Assembly (NCBI RefSeq): GCF_000194605.1
Contig: NC_015321.1
Span: 4,526,001 to 4,590,000, forward strand
Direction: 5' to 3'
Origin: Fluviicola taffensis DSM 16823
Lineage (GTDB): Bacteria > Bacteroidota > Bacteroidia > Flavobacteriales_D > Crocinitomicaceae
Length of the DNA: 64,000 bases
Shown here: one piece after another, positions 51,675 through 61,265 of the stretch
Layout: every line of letters starts with the position of its first letter
Position numbering within the stretch: the first letter of the stretch is position 1
Made by a program: the position numbers and the translations under genes
The notes under the pieces: generated by a model
Seen by the model: only the letters and a program-made list of their open reading frames with translations
What the model was told of the DNA's origin: nothing
Database searches by the model: none

Positions 51675-52433
51675 TTAGCCATTCGGAGAAATCCCTTTTT
51701 GCTTACACATTTTCAAGTGCTTTTCCAATTCTTTTCCTTGAATGCGTTTCCCTGAACGAAAGTATACCTTCCCTGTCTCTACACCTGATTCATCATGCGC
51801 AGATTGCCATCCATGCTGAATTCCACCTTTATAACGTTCTGTCATCATTACTTTTCCATTTGGATGATTGATGACTCCAATTCCTTCTTTTTTACCCTTT
51901 ACGTAAGTGACTTTGCTTTTAATCACCCCAGTGTCAAAGTATTCAATCACTTCTCCATTAATTACACCCATCGTGTAAGGGGTCACTTTTGCAACAATCA
52001 CCCGCTTATCAGTTGCATCTTCAAATACGTAATAAACAGTCTGATTACCATTCAATTTTCCTTTTGAATAACTTTCTTTGGTACTAATTCTTCCCGAAGG
52101 CCCATAATATTCCCAAATACTATCTTTCTCTTGATTTCTGAAAATACCTTGTGCCATCAGTACTCCATTTTCATGATACATCACCGCACTAGAACGCCCT
52201 GTTTTTTGATCATGTACAATGATTGCTTTTTTCTTTGTAGAAACGTAATAGTAATAAAAGGTACCAACGGGTTTGTCATCCTTAAATTGACCTTTGTACT
52301 CGAATGCACGCGATTTTGGATAGTTTTTTTGCCAAGGACCTTGCTTTCTACCTTGCGTGTCTTTTTTATTGACTGCTTGACTCCAAGAAAACGGAGCTAC
52401 TAGCAACAAAACGATTAGGATTCTAAAGATCAT
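51675..52433 (-). CDS. Exported MORN/YwqK-like repeat protein
   Basis: 252 aa. Signal peptide (1-18, PFSWS/Q). Repeats of the type GxYxGGxxxGxW-like are seen as EYKGQFKDDKPVGTFYYYYV, SYSKGKLNGNQTVYYVFED and RYKGGIQHGWQSAHDESGVE, which belong to the MORN variant called toxin-antitoxin YwqK in databases, although no toxin is implied. Probably periplasmic. It overlaps the HAD phosphatase gene by 4 bases, so they share a transcript. Confidence 0.82.
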   Translation of the reverse strand: MIFRILIVLLLVAPFSWSQAVNKKDTQGRKQGPWQKNYPKSRAFEYKGQFKDDKPVGTFYYYYVSTKKKAIIVHDQKTGRSSAVMYHENGVLMAQGIFRNQEKDSIWEYYGPSGRISTKESYSKGKLNGNQTVYYVFEDATDKRVIVAKVTPYTMGVINGEVIEYFDTGVIKSKVTYVKGKKEGIGVINHPNGKVMMTERYKGGIQHGWQSAHDESGVETGKVYFRSGKRIQGKELEKHLKMCKQKGISPNG

Positions 52434-52975
52434 AGTTCAATAAATTTTATAAACAATTCAAGCGAATCAAAAGTTAAATCAGCTGTTTTATGTGCTTCCA
52501 AATCTTGATGATTAATAAACACTGTTTTCATTCCAAGTTTCTTGCCAAACTCAATATCCGAATCAGAATCTCCAACCATAATTGATTTGTTAAAATCAAC
52601 TGTAGGAAACTCTTCTTTCGCCAAAAGAGCCATTCCGGAGTTTGGTTTTCTTAATAGCGAATTTTCAGAAGCTAAATTTGGAGCAAAATAATACCTGTCA
52701 ATGCGCGCATTATCAACTTTTAGTAATTCACTACAATAATCATGAATGGTTAAAAGGTTACGCTCAGTCATCAAACCTTTACCTATTCCTTGCTGATTTG
52801 TAACCACAAAAACAGATGAAAACAATTGATTTGCCTTGGAGATAGCTTTGGAAACTCCAGGAAGTAAAATAAACTCTTCGGGGAGTTTGACATAGTCATC
52901 CATGATTCGTTCATTAATCACTCCATCTCTATCCAAAAACAAAGTCCATGATTGATCCAAATTCCAATGTTTCAT
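52430..52975 (-). CDS. HAD-IIIA family phosphatase (GmhB-like)
   Basis: 181 aa. FLDRDGVINERIMDDYV is HAD motif I, TNQQGIGKGLMTERNL follows, and VGDSDSDIEFGKKLG is motif IV; RKPNSGM is the substrate-linked region. These match D-glycero-D-manno-heptose-1,7-bisphosphate phosphatase and histidinol-phosphatase relatives. Upstream the glycosyltransferase is 8 bases away, so a role in heptose or other sugar nucleotide synthesis for the cell surface is plausible. Confidence 0.87.
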   Translation of the reverse strand: MKHWNLDQSWTLFLDRDGVINERIMDDYVKLPEEFILLPGVSKAISKANQLFSSVFVVTNQQGIGKGLMTERNLLTIHDYCSELLKVDNARIDRYYFAPNLASENSLLRKPNSGMALLAKEEFPTVDFNKSIMVGDSDSDIEFGKKLGMKTVFINHQDLEAHKTADLTFDSLELFIKFIEL

Positions 52976-52983
52976 TGAGATTT

Positions 52984-53934
52984 TTAGATTTCAGTTTCTA
53001 CCAAATAGTGATTTCTAGTGGAGGAATTCCTTCCTACTAACTCTGCTAAAAAGCCAGCCAAGAAAAATTGAACTCCCATAATCATCGCAGTAAGGGCAAT
53101 GAAAAATTCTGTTCTATCTGCCAATTTTATTGCCGTAGAATGAATAAAAAGTTTATCGATTGCTAAGTAAAACGTAATTCCAAATCCAATCATGAATAAC
53201 AACATTCCCATTGCTCCAAAAAAGTGCATCGGTTTTTTACCGAATTTCCCCATAAAAACAACCGTCATCAAATCCAGTGGACCGTTCAAAAAGCGATTCA
53301 ATCCAAATTTCGTTGTTCCGTATTTTCTAGCTTGGTGAATAACAACTTTCTCTCCTATTTTATTAAATCCAGCGAACTTCGCTAACGGCGGAATATAGCG
53401 GTGCATATCTCCATAAAGCTCTATACTTTTTACAACTGCATTTTTGTACGCCTTTAATCCACAGTTAAAATCATGCAAATGAATTCCAGTCATTCTACGA
53501 GCAGCCCAATTATAGAGTTTAGTTGGAAGTGTCTTCGTAATCGGATCATAACGTTTTTGTTTCCATCCAGAAACAACATCGAAATCATCTTGTATAATCA
53601 TGCGGTGCAACTCTGGAAGTTCATCTGGTGAATCTTGCAAATCGGCATCCATCGTTACAACTACTTTTCCTTGTGCTGCCTGAAATCCAGTATGAAGTGC
53701 CGCAGATTTACCGTAATTGCGTTGGAATTTAAATCCTCGAACATTGGAGTCTTCCAATTTCAAGGATTCTATCACCTTCCAAGAACCATCCTTACTTCCA
53801 TCGTCAATAAAGATGACCTCATAAGAAAGTTTGTGTTCATTCAATACGCGTTTAATCCATGCGTGCAATTCAGGCAAAGACTCTACTTCATTGAATAAAG
53901 GAACGACGATTGATAATTCAAGTTGATTTTCCAA
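52984..53934 (-). CDS. Glycosyltransferase family 2, polyprenol-phosphate-sugar type
   Basis: 316 aa starting with TTG at 53934; a stop (TAA) lies only three codons upstream, and no ATG precedes the conserved LSIVVPLFNEVESLPELHAW. VVTMDADLQDSPDEL is the nucleotide-sugar/metal motif, and GLKAYKNAVV is the acceptor region. Two trans-membrane helices near 230-290. Such GtrB/DPM1-like enzymes put sugars on undecaprenyl phosphate. First gene of a transcript with the HAD and YwqK-like genes. Confidence 0.9.
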   Translation of the reverse strand: MENQLELSIVVPLFNEVESLPELHAWIKRVLNEHKLSYEVIFIDDGSKDGSWKVIESLKLEDSNVRGFKFQRNYGKSAALHTGFQAAQGKVVVTMDADLQDSPDELPELHRMIIQDDFDVVSGWKQKRYDPITKTLPTKLYNWAARRMTGIHLHDFNCGLKAYKNAVVKSIELYGDMHRYIPPLAKFAGFNKIGEKVVIHQARKYGTTKFGLNRFLNGPLDLMTVVFMGKFGKKPMHFFGAMGMLLFMIGFGITFYLAIDKLFIHSTAIKLADRTEFFIALTAMIMGVQFFLAGFLAELVGRNSSTRNHYLVETEI

Positions 53935-53952
53935 CGCTATTTACTTTTTGAA

Positions 53953-53960
53953 CAAAAATA
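53953..53960 (-). promoter_or_regulatory. -7 promoter element TATTTTTG upstream of the GT2 gene
   Basis: CAAAAATA on the + strand, exact match, 18 bases before the TTG start. Confidence 0.5.
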
Positions 53961-54042
53961 AGAAAAAGCTTTGCTTTTGAAGACTAAATCATAACAAACG
54001 TTCCTGCGAAAATGATTTAGGAGAAGTGCAAGGTTTTGAAGA

Positions 54043-54089
54043 CCGAATTACAATCCGTCATCTGCCCCATCAGAGAGGCAGTAATTCGG
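54043..54089. other. Structured intergenic element with nested inverted repeats
   Basis: CCGAATTAC (54043-54051) and GTAATTCGG (54081-54089) are perfect 9-bp complements; CTGCC (54062-54066) and GGCAG (54077-54081) form an inner stem. It lies in the 53935-54193 intergenic stretch between the GT2 promoter and a small membrane ORF. Role unknown. Confidence 0.5.
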
Positions 54090-54193
54090 GATATTTAATT
54101 ACGAATGAAAAACTAAATGTCTTCTATTATAGCTTTATATTGAAACTTATTTAGCAAACATTTCCTATCCAGCAATTTGGTGTGTTATTCGAG

Positions 54194-54304
54194 CTAAAGG
54201 ATGAAAATAGCTGCGATAATAAAGATGATGATAATTGCTATGTATTGCCAAACATCCACAAAATAGGGGTATATTTTCTTGAAACGTTCTTTAATCTTTG
54301 ACAT
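54194..54304 (-). CDS. Possible 36-aa single-pass membrane protein
   Basis: ATG at 54304: MSKIKERFKKIYPYFVDVWQ then a purely hydrophobic YIAIIIIFIIAAIFIL end. A basic N-terminus followed by one trans-membrane helix is a plausible tail-anchored small protein, and the strand of 16 hydrophobic residues is unlikely to be chance. No promoter element at the usual spacing was found. Confidence 0.45.
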   Translation of the reverse strand: MSKIKERFKKIYPYFVDVWQYIAIIIIFIIAAIFIL

Positions 54305-54467
54305 TACTTGCAATTTTTGGCTAAATTAATACTTAATTTCTACCATTTCCAGAAAAAAAAATGTCATTTTGTCGGTTTTAAAATCTTAAAACTGTCTTTT
54401 TGTCTTGAAACAATTGCTGGACGTGATTTGGTTCACGATTTGACAAACAAAATCAAACTCAACTAAA

Positions 54468-57080
54468 ATGGATACGAATCTATTTACAATTAAGACACAA
54501 GAAGTCATTCAAGCAGCTCAAGATTTTGCTCAAATGGAAGGGCATCAAGCAATTGAAAATGCTCATTTACTGAAAGGGATTTTCCTTAAAGATACAGACG
54601 TAGTTCCTTATTTATTAAAACAATCACAAGTCAATCCCAAAACGATTGAATTAGCACTTGACCGCATATTAGAATCACAAAGTAAAGTTTCAGGAGGACA
54701 AATTTATCTTTCTCCAAAAGCACAAGAAACACTTCAGTTAGCTTTGAAAATTGCCAAAGAAAATGGCGATGAATATGCAACGATTGAAATGCTTTTTCTC
54801 GCTTTAATTGATTCAAAAGATCAAGCAGGACAATTATTACGTGACGCCAAACTGGATAAAAAAACGGTTATCAAACACATTATGGATTTAAGAAACGGAG
54901 AAAAAATAACTTCTAACCAACAAGAAGGAACTTACAAATCGTTGGAGAAATACGCAAAGAATTTAAATGAATTGGCCAAAGAAGGAAAATTAGATCCAGT
55001 GATTGGTCGGGATGATGAAATTCGTCGGGTACTTCAAATATTAACTAGACGAACCAAAAACAACCCGATTCTAATTGGTGAACCTGGAGTTGGAAAAACA
55101 GCCATTGCCGAAGGTATTGCCCATCGAATTATAGATGGAGACGTTCCTGAAAACTTAAAGTCCAAAATTGTTTACAGCTTGGATATGGGGGCATTGATTG
55201 CTGGAGCAAAATACAAAGGCGAATTCGAAGAACGATTAAAATCTGTTGTCAAAGAAGTAACGAATGCAGATGGAGAAATCATCTTATTCATTGATGAAAT
55301 CCACACATTGGTTGGCGCTGGCGGTGGCGAAGGTGCGATGGATGCCGCAAATATTTTAAAACCAGCTTTGGCAAGAGGAGAATTAAGAGCAGTTGGAGCT
55401 ACAACCTTGAACGAGTATCAAAAATACTTTGAGAAAGATAAAGCATTGGTTCGTCGTTTCCAAACGGTCTTGGTAGATGAACCAGATACCGAAGATGCAA
55501 TTTCAATCTTACGTGGAATTAAAGAAAAATATGAAAACCACCACAAAGTACTGATTAAAGATGCCGCTATTATTGCCGCTGTTGAATTATCGCAACGCTA
55601 TATTACCGAACGGCATTTGCCTGACAAAGCGATCGACTTAATTGATGAAGCAGCTTCTAAATTGCGAATGGAAATCAACTCAAAACCAGAAGAACTGGAT
55701 GAGTTAGATCGACGAATCATGCAATTGGAAATTGAACGTGAAGCTATTAAACGTGAAAATGACACGAAGAAAGTGGAAGGTCTCGGTAAAGAAATTGCAA
55801 CCTTGGAAGAGCAAAGAAATGCATTCAATGCGAAATGGCAAGCTGAAAAAGACATCGTTGAAGGAGTTCAAAAAAACAAGGAACTTATTGAAAACTTAAA
55901 AGTCGAGGCTGATCAAGCGGAACGTTCGGGAGATTATGGAAAGGTGGCTGAAATTCGCTATGGAAAAATCAAAGAAGCCGAAATTCAATTGGATGAAGCG
56001 AAGAAAAAATTGAGTGAAATCCAAGTAAATTCCAAATTCATTAAAGAAGAAGTAGATGCTGAAGAAATAGCCGATGTAGTTTCCAAATGGACTGGAATTC
56101 CAATTTCGAAAATGCTTGAAAGTGAAGTTTCAAAATTACTACGATTGGAAGATGAATTAGGAAAACGCGTTGTTGGACAAGAAGAAGCTATTGAAGCAAT
56201 TTCAGATGCGGTAAGACGATCTAGAGCTGGATTACAAGATATGAGAAAGCCAATTGGATCATTTATTTTCCTTGGCCCAACGGGAGTTGGAAAAACAGAA
56301 CTTGCGAAAGCATTAGCTGAGTTTTTGTTCAACGATGAAAATGCCATGACTCGAATCGACATGTCGGAATACCAGGAAAAACACAGCGTGAGCAGATTGG
56401 TTGGAGCACCTCCAGGATACGTTGGATATGATGAAGGTGGCCAATTGACAGAAGCTGTTCGTAGAAGACCTTATTCCATCGTATTGCTAGATGAAATCGA
56501 AAAAGCGCATCCAGATGTCTTCAATATCTTGCTACAAGTTTTGGATGATGGTCGATTGACAGACAACAAAGGGAGAACGGTAAACTTCAAAAACACCATT
56601 ATCATCATGACTTCCAACTTAGGATCTCATTTGATTCAGGAAAGTTTTGAAGGCGTGAAAGAAGAGAATTTGCACGAAGCAATGAACAAAGCGAAATTCA
56701 AAGTCTTGGAGCTGTTAAAACAAACTATCCGACCAGAGTTTTTGAATCGCATTGACGAAACAATCATCTTCACACCTTTGAACAAGCGATATGTAAAACA
56801 AATTGTTCAGTTACAGTTGGATCAATTGAAAGTAATGCTTCTTGAAAAAGGAATCAAAATTCACATGACTGAAGAAGCAAAAGCTCATTTGGTTGAAGCA
56901 GGTTACGATCCGCATTTTGGAGCAAGGCCAGTAAAACGTGTAATCCAAAAACAAGTGTTAAACGAATTATCCAAATCTATTTTGGGTGGAACATTAGATA
57001 CTTCATTGACTGTAGTAATGGATATTTTTGATGGGAAAATAGTATTTAGAAAACCAATTTCCCAGGAAGAGGAAGCATAG
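54468..57080 (+). CDS. clpB: ATP-dependent chaperone ClpB
   Basis: 870 aa. Clp N-terminal repeats (~1-150), AAA-1 with Walker [17 protein letters not shown] and Walker [12 protein letters not shown], the coiled middle domain (~395-530, [20 protein letters not shown]) and AAA-2 with [17 protein letters not shown] and [12 protein letters not shown]. Together with DnaK it disaggregates proteins. Length is normal. The upstream region has a stretch TTGACAAACAAAATC but no element I can assign to a heat-shock sigma factor. The stop codon lies in a small palindrome (GGAAGCATAGCTTCC). Confidence 0.97.
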   Translation: MDTNLFTIKTQEVIQAAQDFAQMEGHQAIENAHLLKGIFLKDTDVVPYLLKQSQVNPKTIELALDRILESQSKVSGGQIYLSPKAQETLQLALKIAKENGDEYATIEMLFLALIDSKDQAGQLLRDAKLDKKTVIKHIMDLRNGEKITSNQQEGTYKSLEKYAKNLNELAKEGKLDPVIGRDDEIRRVLQILTRRTKNNPILIGEPGVGKTAIAEGIAHRIIDGDVPENLKSKIVYSLDMGALIAGAKYKGEFEERLKSVVKEVTNADGEIILFIDEIHTLVGAGGGEGAMDAANILKPALARGELRAVGATTLNEYQKYFEKDKALVRRFQTVLVDEPDTEDAISILRGIKEKYENHHKVLIKDAAIIAAVELSQRYITERHLPDKAIDLIDEAASKLRMEINSKPEELDELDRRIMQLEIEREAIKRENDTKKVEGLGKEIATLEEQRNAFNAKWQAEKDIVEGVQKNKELIENLKVEADQAERSGDYGKVAEIRYGKIKEAEIQLDEAKKKLSEIQVNSKFIKEEVDAEEIADVVSKWTGIPISKMLESEVSKLLRLEDELGKRVVGQEEAIEAISDAVRRSRAGLQDMRKPIGSFIFLGPTGVGKTELAKALAEFLFNDENAMTRIDMSEYQEKHSVSRLVGAPPGYVGYDEGGQLTEAVRRRPYSIVLLDEIEKAHPDVFNILLQVLDDGRLTDNKGRTVNFKNTIIIMTSNLGSHLIQESFEGVKEENLHEAMNKAKFKVLELLKQTIRPEFLNRIDETIIFTPLNKRYVKQIVQLQLDQLKVMLLEKGIKIHMTEEAKAHLVEAGYDPHFGARPVKRVIQKQVLNELSKSILGGTLDTSLTVVMDIFDGKIVFRKPISQEEEA

Positions 57081-57121
57081 CTTCCGAAGACTAAGGCTCT
57101 GTCTCACAAGACAGAAAAGCC
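57071..57121 (+). other. Hairpins at the clpB 3' end
   Basis: GGAAGC-ATA-GCTTCC (57071-57085) overlaps the stop codon, and GGCT-CTGTCT...AGACAG...AGCC (57095-57121) is a second perfect hairpin. Neither has a T tract; the true terminator is further on. They may stabilise the mRNA end. Confidence 0.4.
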
Positions 57122-57172
57122 GAAGGAAGAGGTTGAAGTAAAATCATAAGTAGTAGTTTAGTTTTAGGTATG

Positions 57173-57205
57173 AAAAGGCGGGCTAATTAGTTATTCCGCC
57201 TTTTT
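57173..57205 (+). terminator. Rho-independent terminator after clpB
   Basis: AAAAGGCGG (57173-57181) and CCGCCTTTT (57196-57204) form a 9-bp stem with a following T. Confidence 0.85.
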
Positions 57206-57379
57206 GTTTCTGAATCTTGGGACAGTTTGCAAATTCGTAAATTCACCAAATAGCGAACCACATTAAAGTAAAGCACGATGAATCAACTACTAAGAATCTT
57301 TAAATCAGCATTTTAAAAATGACTAATCATCTGATCCAAAGCTATTAAATTTAATAGCTAATCGAATTCATTTCATTAC

Positions 57380-57408
57380 TTGAGACTAGCTTAATTCTAT
57401 TATTTTTA
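57380..57408 (+). promoter_or_regulatory. Promoter TTG-N18-TATTTTTA upstream of sanA
   Basis: TTG (57380-57382), 18-base spacer, TATTTTTA (57401-57408), one mismatch to the -7 consensus; 19 bases before the ATG. Confidence 0.55.
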
Positions 57409-57427
57409 CACCAAGAATCAAGCAAAC

Positions 57428-58081
57428 ATGAAACGAAAACGCAACTGGTCAAAAATCATCAAACGAACACTTTTAATTAGTTTGTTTTTTCTTCTTTTCT
57501 GGTTCTTTGGAGCTAATTGGGTGATCGAATCAAATGCTGAAGGGAAACTATTCAACCAAGCCAGTCAATGTCCGAAAGCAAAAGTAGCATTGGTTCTCGG
57601 TACTTCACGCACGAACAAACACGGAAACGACAATTTATACTTTTCTTACCGTATAAAAGCTGCCGTGGAATTGTATCGAGCTGGAAAAGTGAAATACATT
57701 TTGGTAAGTGGAGACAATAGCATTACCACTTATGATGAGCCAACCGACATGAAAAATGCCTTGGTTAAAGCTGGAATTCCTGCGAATAGAATTTTTTTAG
57801 ACTATGCAGGATTTAGAACTTTGGATTCCATGGAAAGGGCTTTAAAAGTATTTGGACAGAAGGAAGTAATTGTTATCTCACAACAGTTTCACAATGAAAG
57901 AGCTATTTATTTGGGTGAACATTTCGGAATGACTGTTTACGGATACAACGCTCAAGATGTAGCCAAAATGGGCGGATTTAAAACAAAAGTTCGTGAGCGT
58001 TTTGCACGCATGAAAGTGTTTTGGGATATCCTATTCGGTATAGATTCAAAATTTTTAGGTGAAGCAGTTGAGATTGGATAA
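57428..58081 (+). CDS. SanA/YdcF-family membrane protein (DUF218)
   Basis: 217 aa. A basic N-terminus then one trans-membrane helix (~13-34, TLLISLFFLLFWFFGANWVI). The DUF218 domain has VALVLGTSRTNKHGNDNLYF, KYILVSGDNSITTYDEPTDM, AGFRTLDSMERALKVFG and VISQQFHNERAIYLGEHFGM, the exact SanA set. SanA links to vancomycin exclusion and envelope integrity in E. coli. The two following genes are di-haem peroxidases; the ATG of the first begins 7 bases after this stop. Confidence 0.9.
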   Translation: MKRKRNWSKIIKRTLLISLFFLLFWFFGANWVIESNAEGKLFNQASQCPKAKVALVLGTSRTNKHGNDNLYFSYRIKAAVELYRAGKVKYILVSGDNSITTYDEPTDMKNALVKAGIPANRIFLDYAGFRTLDSMERALKVFGQKEVIVISQQFHNERAIYLGEHFGMTVYGYNAQDVAKMGGFKTKVRERFARMKVFWDILFGIDSKFLGEAVEIG

Positions 58082-58088
58082 GAAGAGA

Positions 58089-59108
58089 ATGGCTCTCAAA
58101 AAGATGAGCTCACATAATTTCGTTTTCTTGGGAATTCTAAGTTTGTTATTGGTTGGCTTTGTTGAAGTTGATCCTTTTCAATCTATCCCTTTAGTAGAAG
58201 GTTTTCCTGAAATGCATATTCCTGCCGACAATACACAATCAAAAACAAGAATTGCTTTGGGTAGAAAACTATTCTACGATCCAATTTTATCGCTCGACAG
58301 CACTATTTCATGTGCCAGTTGCCATAAACAGAAACTTGCATTCGCAGATTCATTGCCAATAAGTCCTGGAGTTAAGAACAGAATTGGAAACCGAAATGCC
58401 CCAACACTCGCAAATGTTGGCTACAATCCTACTTATTTGTTCGATGGATTTTTAGAGTCATTGGAAAAGCAGGTAGTTGTTCCAATAGAAGAACATGCAG
58501 AAATGGCCTTCAATATGGTAGAAGCTTCAAAACGCTTAAAACGAAACAAAGAATATGTTGCACTTTCCAAAGAAGCCTATAATCGGGCACCTGATCCATT
58601 TGTAATAACCAGATCTCTTTCGAGTTTTCAGCGTACTTTCGTGAGTAATCACTCCAAATACGATTTATTTCTGCGCAAAAAAGTGAAATTCACAAAAAAT
58701 GAAGAACGAGGACGTATGTTGTTTTTCAACGAATTGCATTGTTCTAACTGTCATAATGGTTTTAATTTCACCAACTTTTCCACTCAAAACAATGGATTCT
58801 TTGAGATGTATGCAGATTCAGGTAGAATGCGAGTAACTCGGTTAGAAGTAGACCGTGATTTGTTCAAAGTACCCACACTACGCAACATTGCTCTCACTGC
58901 TCCATACATGCATGATGGAAGTTTCAGCTCTTTGCGCGAAGTCATTCAACAGTATGAAAAGAATGGATTTAAAAACAAAAACAAACACCCAATCTTACAA
59001 CCTTTTTCAATCAGTTTAGAGGATGAAGATGCCTTAATTGCGTTTTTAAATACTCTAACAGACCATCAATTTATTACTAATAAAAAATTCAGTAAACCGA
59101 AAAATTAG
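58089..59108 (+). CDS. Di-haem cytochrome c peroxidase
   Basis: 339 aa from the ATG at 58089, chosen because it follows a purine-rich AAGAAGAG and lies 7 bases after the SanA stop; an in-frame GTG at 58059 would overlap. N-terminal signal/anchor (FVFLGILSLLLVGFVEV). Two haem c sites: CASCHKQ (~82) and CSNCHNG (~221). Family features RNAPTLANVGYN, DGFLESLEKQVV and APYMHDGSFSSLREVIQQYE are present. Periplasmic reduction of hydrogen peroxide or, as for MauG/MbnH, oxidation of a protein partner. It converges with the MbnH-like gene by a 4-base overlap. Confidence 0.88.
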   Translation: MALKKMSSHNFVFLGILSLLLVGFVEVDPFQSIPLVEGFPEMHIPADNTQSKTRIALGRKLFYDPILSLDSTISCASCHKQKLAFADSLPISPGVKNRIGNRNAPTLANVGYNPTYLFDGFLESLEKQVVVPIEEHAEMAFNMVEASKRLKRNKEYVALSKEAYNRAPDPFVITRSLSSFQRTFVSNHSKYDLFLRKKVKFTKNEERGRMLFFNELHCSNCHNGFNFTNFSTQNNGFFEMYADSGRMRVTRLEVDRDLFKVPTLRNIALTAPYMHDGSFSSLREVIQQYEKNGFKNKNKHPILQPFSISLEDEDALIAFLNTLTDHQFITNKKFSKPKN

Positions 59109-60193
59109 AAGGGATTCTTGTACGCTGGATTGGTTAAATAAGTCTGATCTGTGAGTGTCTTCAAAAAATTTACCAGGTCAATTTTATCTTGAGTAGTAAG
59201 CATCAAACCTGTTGCCATTGTATTTGCCAAAGCAGGATCCAAGGATGCAGATTGTTGAATATTGTCACTGTAATGATTTACAACTTGTTCGAGAGTTGTA
59301 AAACGTCCATCATGCATATAAGGCGCCGTAACCTCTATATTTCGTAAAGATGTTACTTTGAATTTCCCCTTATCAGCTGGTGATTGCGTTACGTTTTGTC
59401 TGCCTAAATCAGAAATATCCCCCTCTTGGTCCAATCCGTTATTCATGAATTGATCGTTCTCAAAATTACTACCGCTGTGACAATGCGCACAATCAGCACC
59501 AGATGAGTTAGGGAAACCAGGATTGTATTCCGCAAAAAACAACACACGTCCGCGTTCTTCACTCTCTGTTAAATTGATCTCTCCACGCAAATATTGATCA
59601 TATTTCGAGTTATCTGAAACGATGGTTAACATAAATTGCTCCAATGCTAATGAAATTCGTTCAGCTGTCACGACTGCATCTCCAAACGCACGAACAAATT
59701 GTTTTCGATAGCGTTCATCGTTTTGGAGTTTATTGACTGCATTTTGAAGTGTTTCGTGCATTTCCAAAGGATCTTGAATTGGACGTAAAGATTGTTCACG
59801 CAAAGTATTTACACGTCCATCCCAAAAAAATCCATTCGTATTTAATCCTAAATTGAAAATTCCCATCGCATGCCGAGCTCCAAACAATCCGTCAATTCCT
59901 GTAGAAAATTGATTTAAATCTGAGAATCCGTTGACTTGTGTATGACAACTTGCACATGAAATGGTATTATTTCCGGACAACAATTTTTCGTAAAACAACA
60001 TTCGTCCCAATTGAACTTTTTGAACCGTTAAGGGATTGTCACTAGGAATATTTGGTGCTGGTAAAGTGGAACTAACGGCTAAATTGAAAGGGGTTGTATC
60101 TAAGGTCAAAAGTTCAGGTGTGGTTTCATTTTTTTTACATGCCACAAAAAGAATCACCAGAAACCCGAAGAGCAATAGAAACTTATTCTTCAT
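59105..60193 (-). CDS. MbnH-like di-haem cytochrome c peroxidase, lipoprotein
   Basis: 362 aa. Lipobox LFVAC (Cys ~19). Two haem c motifs: CASCHTQ and CAHCHSG. FNLGLNTNGFFWDGRVNTLR and APYMHDGRFTTLEQVVNHYS are typical of the MbnH/MauG branch of peroxidases. It begins 14 bases after the MbnP-like gene on the same strand. In known MbnH-MbnP pairs the peroxidase oxidises a tryptophan of MbnP to kynurenine for copper binding; that role is inferred here from gene pairing. Confidence 0.87.
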   Translation of the reverse strand: MKNKFLLLFGFLVILFVACKKNETTPELLTLDTTPFNLAVSSTLPAPNIPSDNPLTVQKVQLGRMLFYEKLLSGNNTISCASCHTQVNGFSDLNQFSTGIDGLFGARHAMGIFNLGLNTNGFFWDGRVNTLREQSLRPIQDPLEMHETLQNAVNKLQNDERYRKQFVRAFGDAVVTAERISLALEQFMLTIVSDNSKYDQYLRGEINLTESEERGRVLFFAEYNPGFPNSSGADCAHCHSGSNFENDQFMNNGLDQEGDISDLGRQNVTQSPADKGKFKVTSLRNIEVTAPYMHDGRFTTLEQVVNHYSDNIQQSASLDPALANTMATGLMLTTQDKIDLVNFLKTLTDQTYLTNPAYKNPF

Positions 60194-60206
60194 AAAGAAT
60201 TCAATA

Positions 60207-61160
60207 TTAATTGTTGATCAATTTGGAACTTTGTAAGACTTTGCCATCTTTCATTAAATTCAACATATAAAACCCTGGGTTCTCTAATTGAACGGAAAGA
60301 AGAGCAGCATCAGAAGATATTTTTCTGGTAGAAATTAATTTCCCTGAAACATCCAACAATTCAACTTCACAATTAGAAATATCCTCCATCAATTGAATCT
60401 GAACGGTTCCATTTGCTGGGTTTGGGAAGATTGAAAAATAAGTGGATTGATTCTCTTTTACGGCCAACACATTTGGAGTAAAAACATAATTAACAAAATT
60501 CGACACCAAATTAGCGGCCTCATTATCAGCACCGTGAACAACCAAGCCCGAATTGATATTTATATTATACAAGCCTAAGACATAGTCTGCATCAACATGC
60601 ATTTCCAATCCATTTTGTCCTTGCTCCCCATTCACGTTAACCGAAGTTTGGAAATAATTATGATCATCCAAACTATGAATTTCTAGTGTTTGATTGACCG
60701 TTGGACCACTTTGTCCTTCCAAAGCAATAAAACGGTATCCAGAAGTCCAACCCCAATGCATGGATGGAGCTTGAAAAGCAAGCGGGTGATAACTTGGAAA
60801 CAATGATGGATCTTCGTGATTCACTGGAGTGTGAACACCAATGTAAAATTTAACTCCTTCAATGTTTGTAATATTGAATTGCCCCAATTGAATCGTTGAT
60901 ATAAGATCTTGAGCTCGAATCAAACTAACGGTATCGGATGAAACTTGTGTGATTTGTCCACCATCGTGTACAATGGAATATTTCGTGATATAATATTCCA
61001 ATCTGATTAGTTTAAAACTATTTCCTAGATTATTTGTATGAACGGTATTAAAGGCAAAATCGTCATTTCCTAGTTTGTGATGAAACACAATAGAAACATT
61101 TGATTGCGAGAAAGCTAGTGCATTTGAGAGTAACGCTAGGGCTAAAAATATGTTCTTCAT
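60207..61160 (-). CDS. MbnP family copper-binding-type protein with T9SS tail
   Basis: 317 aa. Signal peptide 1-19. Family features: FHHKLGNDDFAFNTVH, LEYYITKYSIVHDGG, FYIGVHTPVNHEDPSL and MHWGWTSGYRFIALEG, the last holding the tryptophan region that MbnH modifies. A C-terminal T9SS sorting domain (FSIFPNPANGTVQIQL ... QLENPGFYMLNLMKDG) makes it a cell-surface protein. Gene order mbnP-mbnH is conserved in many bacteria, and the pair is transcribed toward 59.1 kb. Confidence 0.88.
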   Translation of the reverse strand: MKNIFLALALLSNALAFSQSNVSIVFHHKLGNDDFAFNTVHTNNLGNSFKLIRLEYYITKYSIVHDGGQITQVSSDTVSLIRAQDLISTIQLGQFNITNIEGVKFYIGVHTPVNHEDPSLFPSYHPLAFQAPSMHWGWTSGYRFIALEGQSGPTVNQTLEIHSLDDHNYFQTSVNVNGEQGQNGLEMHVDADYVLGLYNININSGLVVHGADNEAANLVSNFVNYVFTPNVLAVKENQSTYFSIFPNPANGTVQIQLMEDISNCEVELLDVSGKLISTRKISSDAALLSVQLENPGFYMLNLMKDGKVLQSSKLINN

Positions 61161-61265
61161 AATCTATTTTATGCTTTAGAGAAACCAATAATAAGGTTTA
61201 TTCGTCAAATTAACTGAATAGATTTAGAGCTATTGTTGAAATTCCAAGGTATTTATTTCAACTAA

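Noticed and set aside
51675-52433. Toxin-antitoxin function for the YwqK-like protein
   Set aside because: It has a signal peptide and MORN-type repeats, and no toxin gene lies beside it; the antitoxin label is a database name only.
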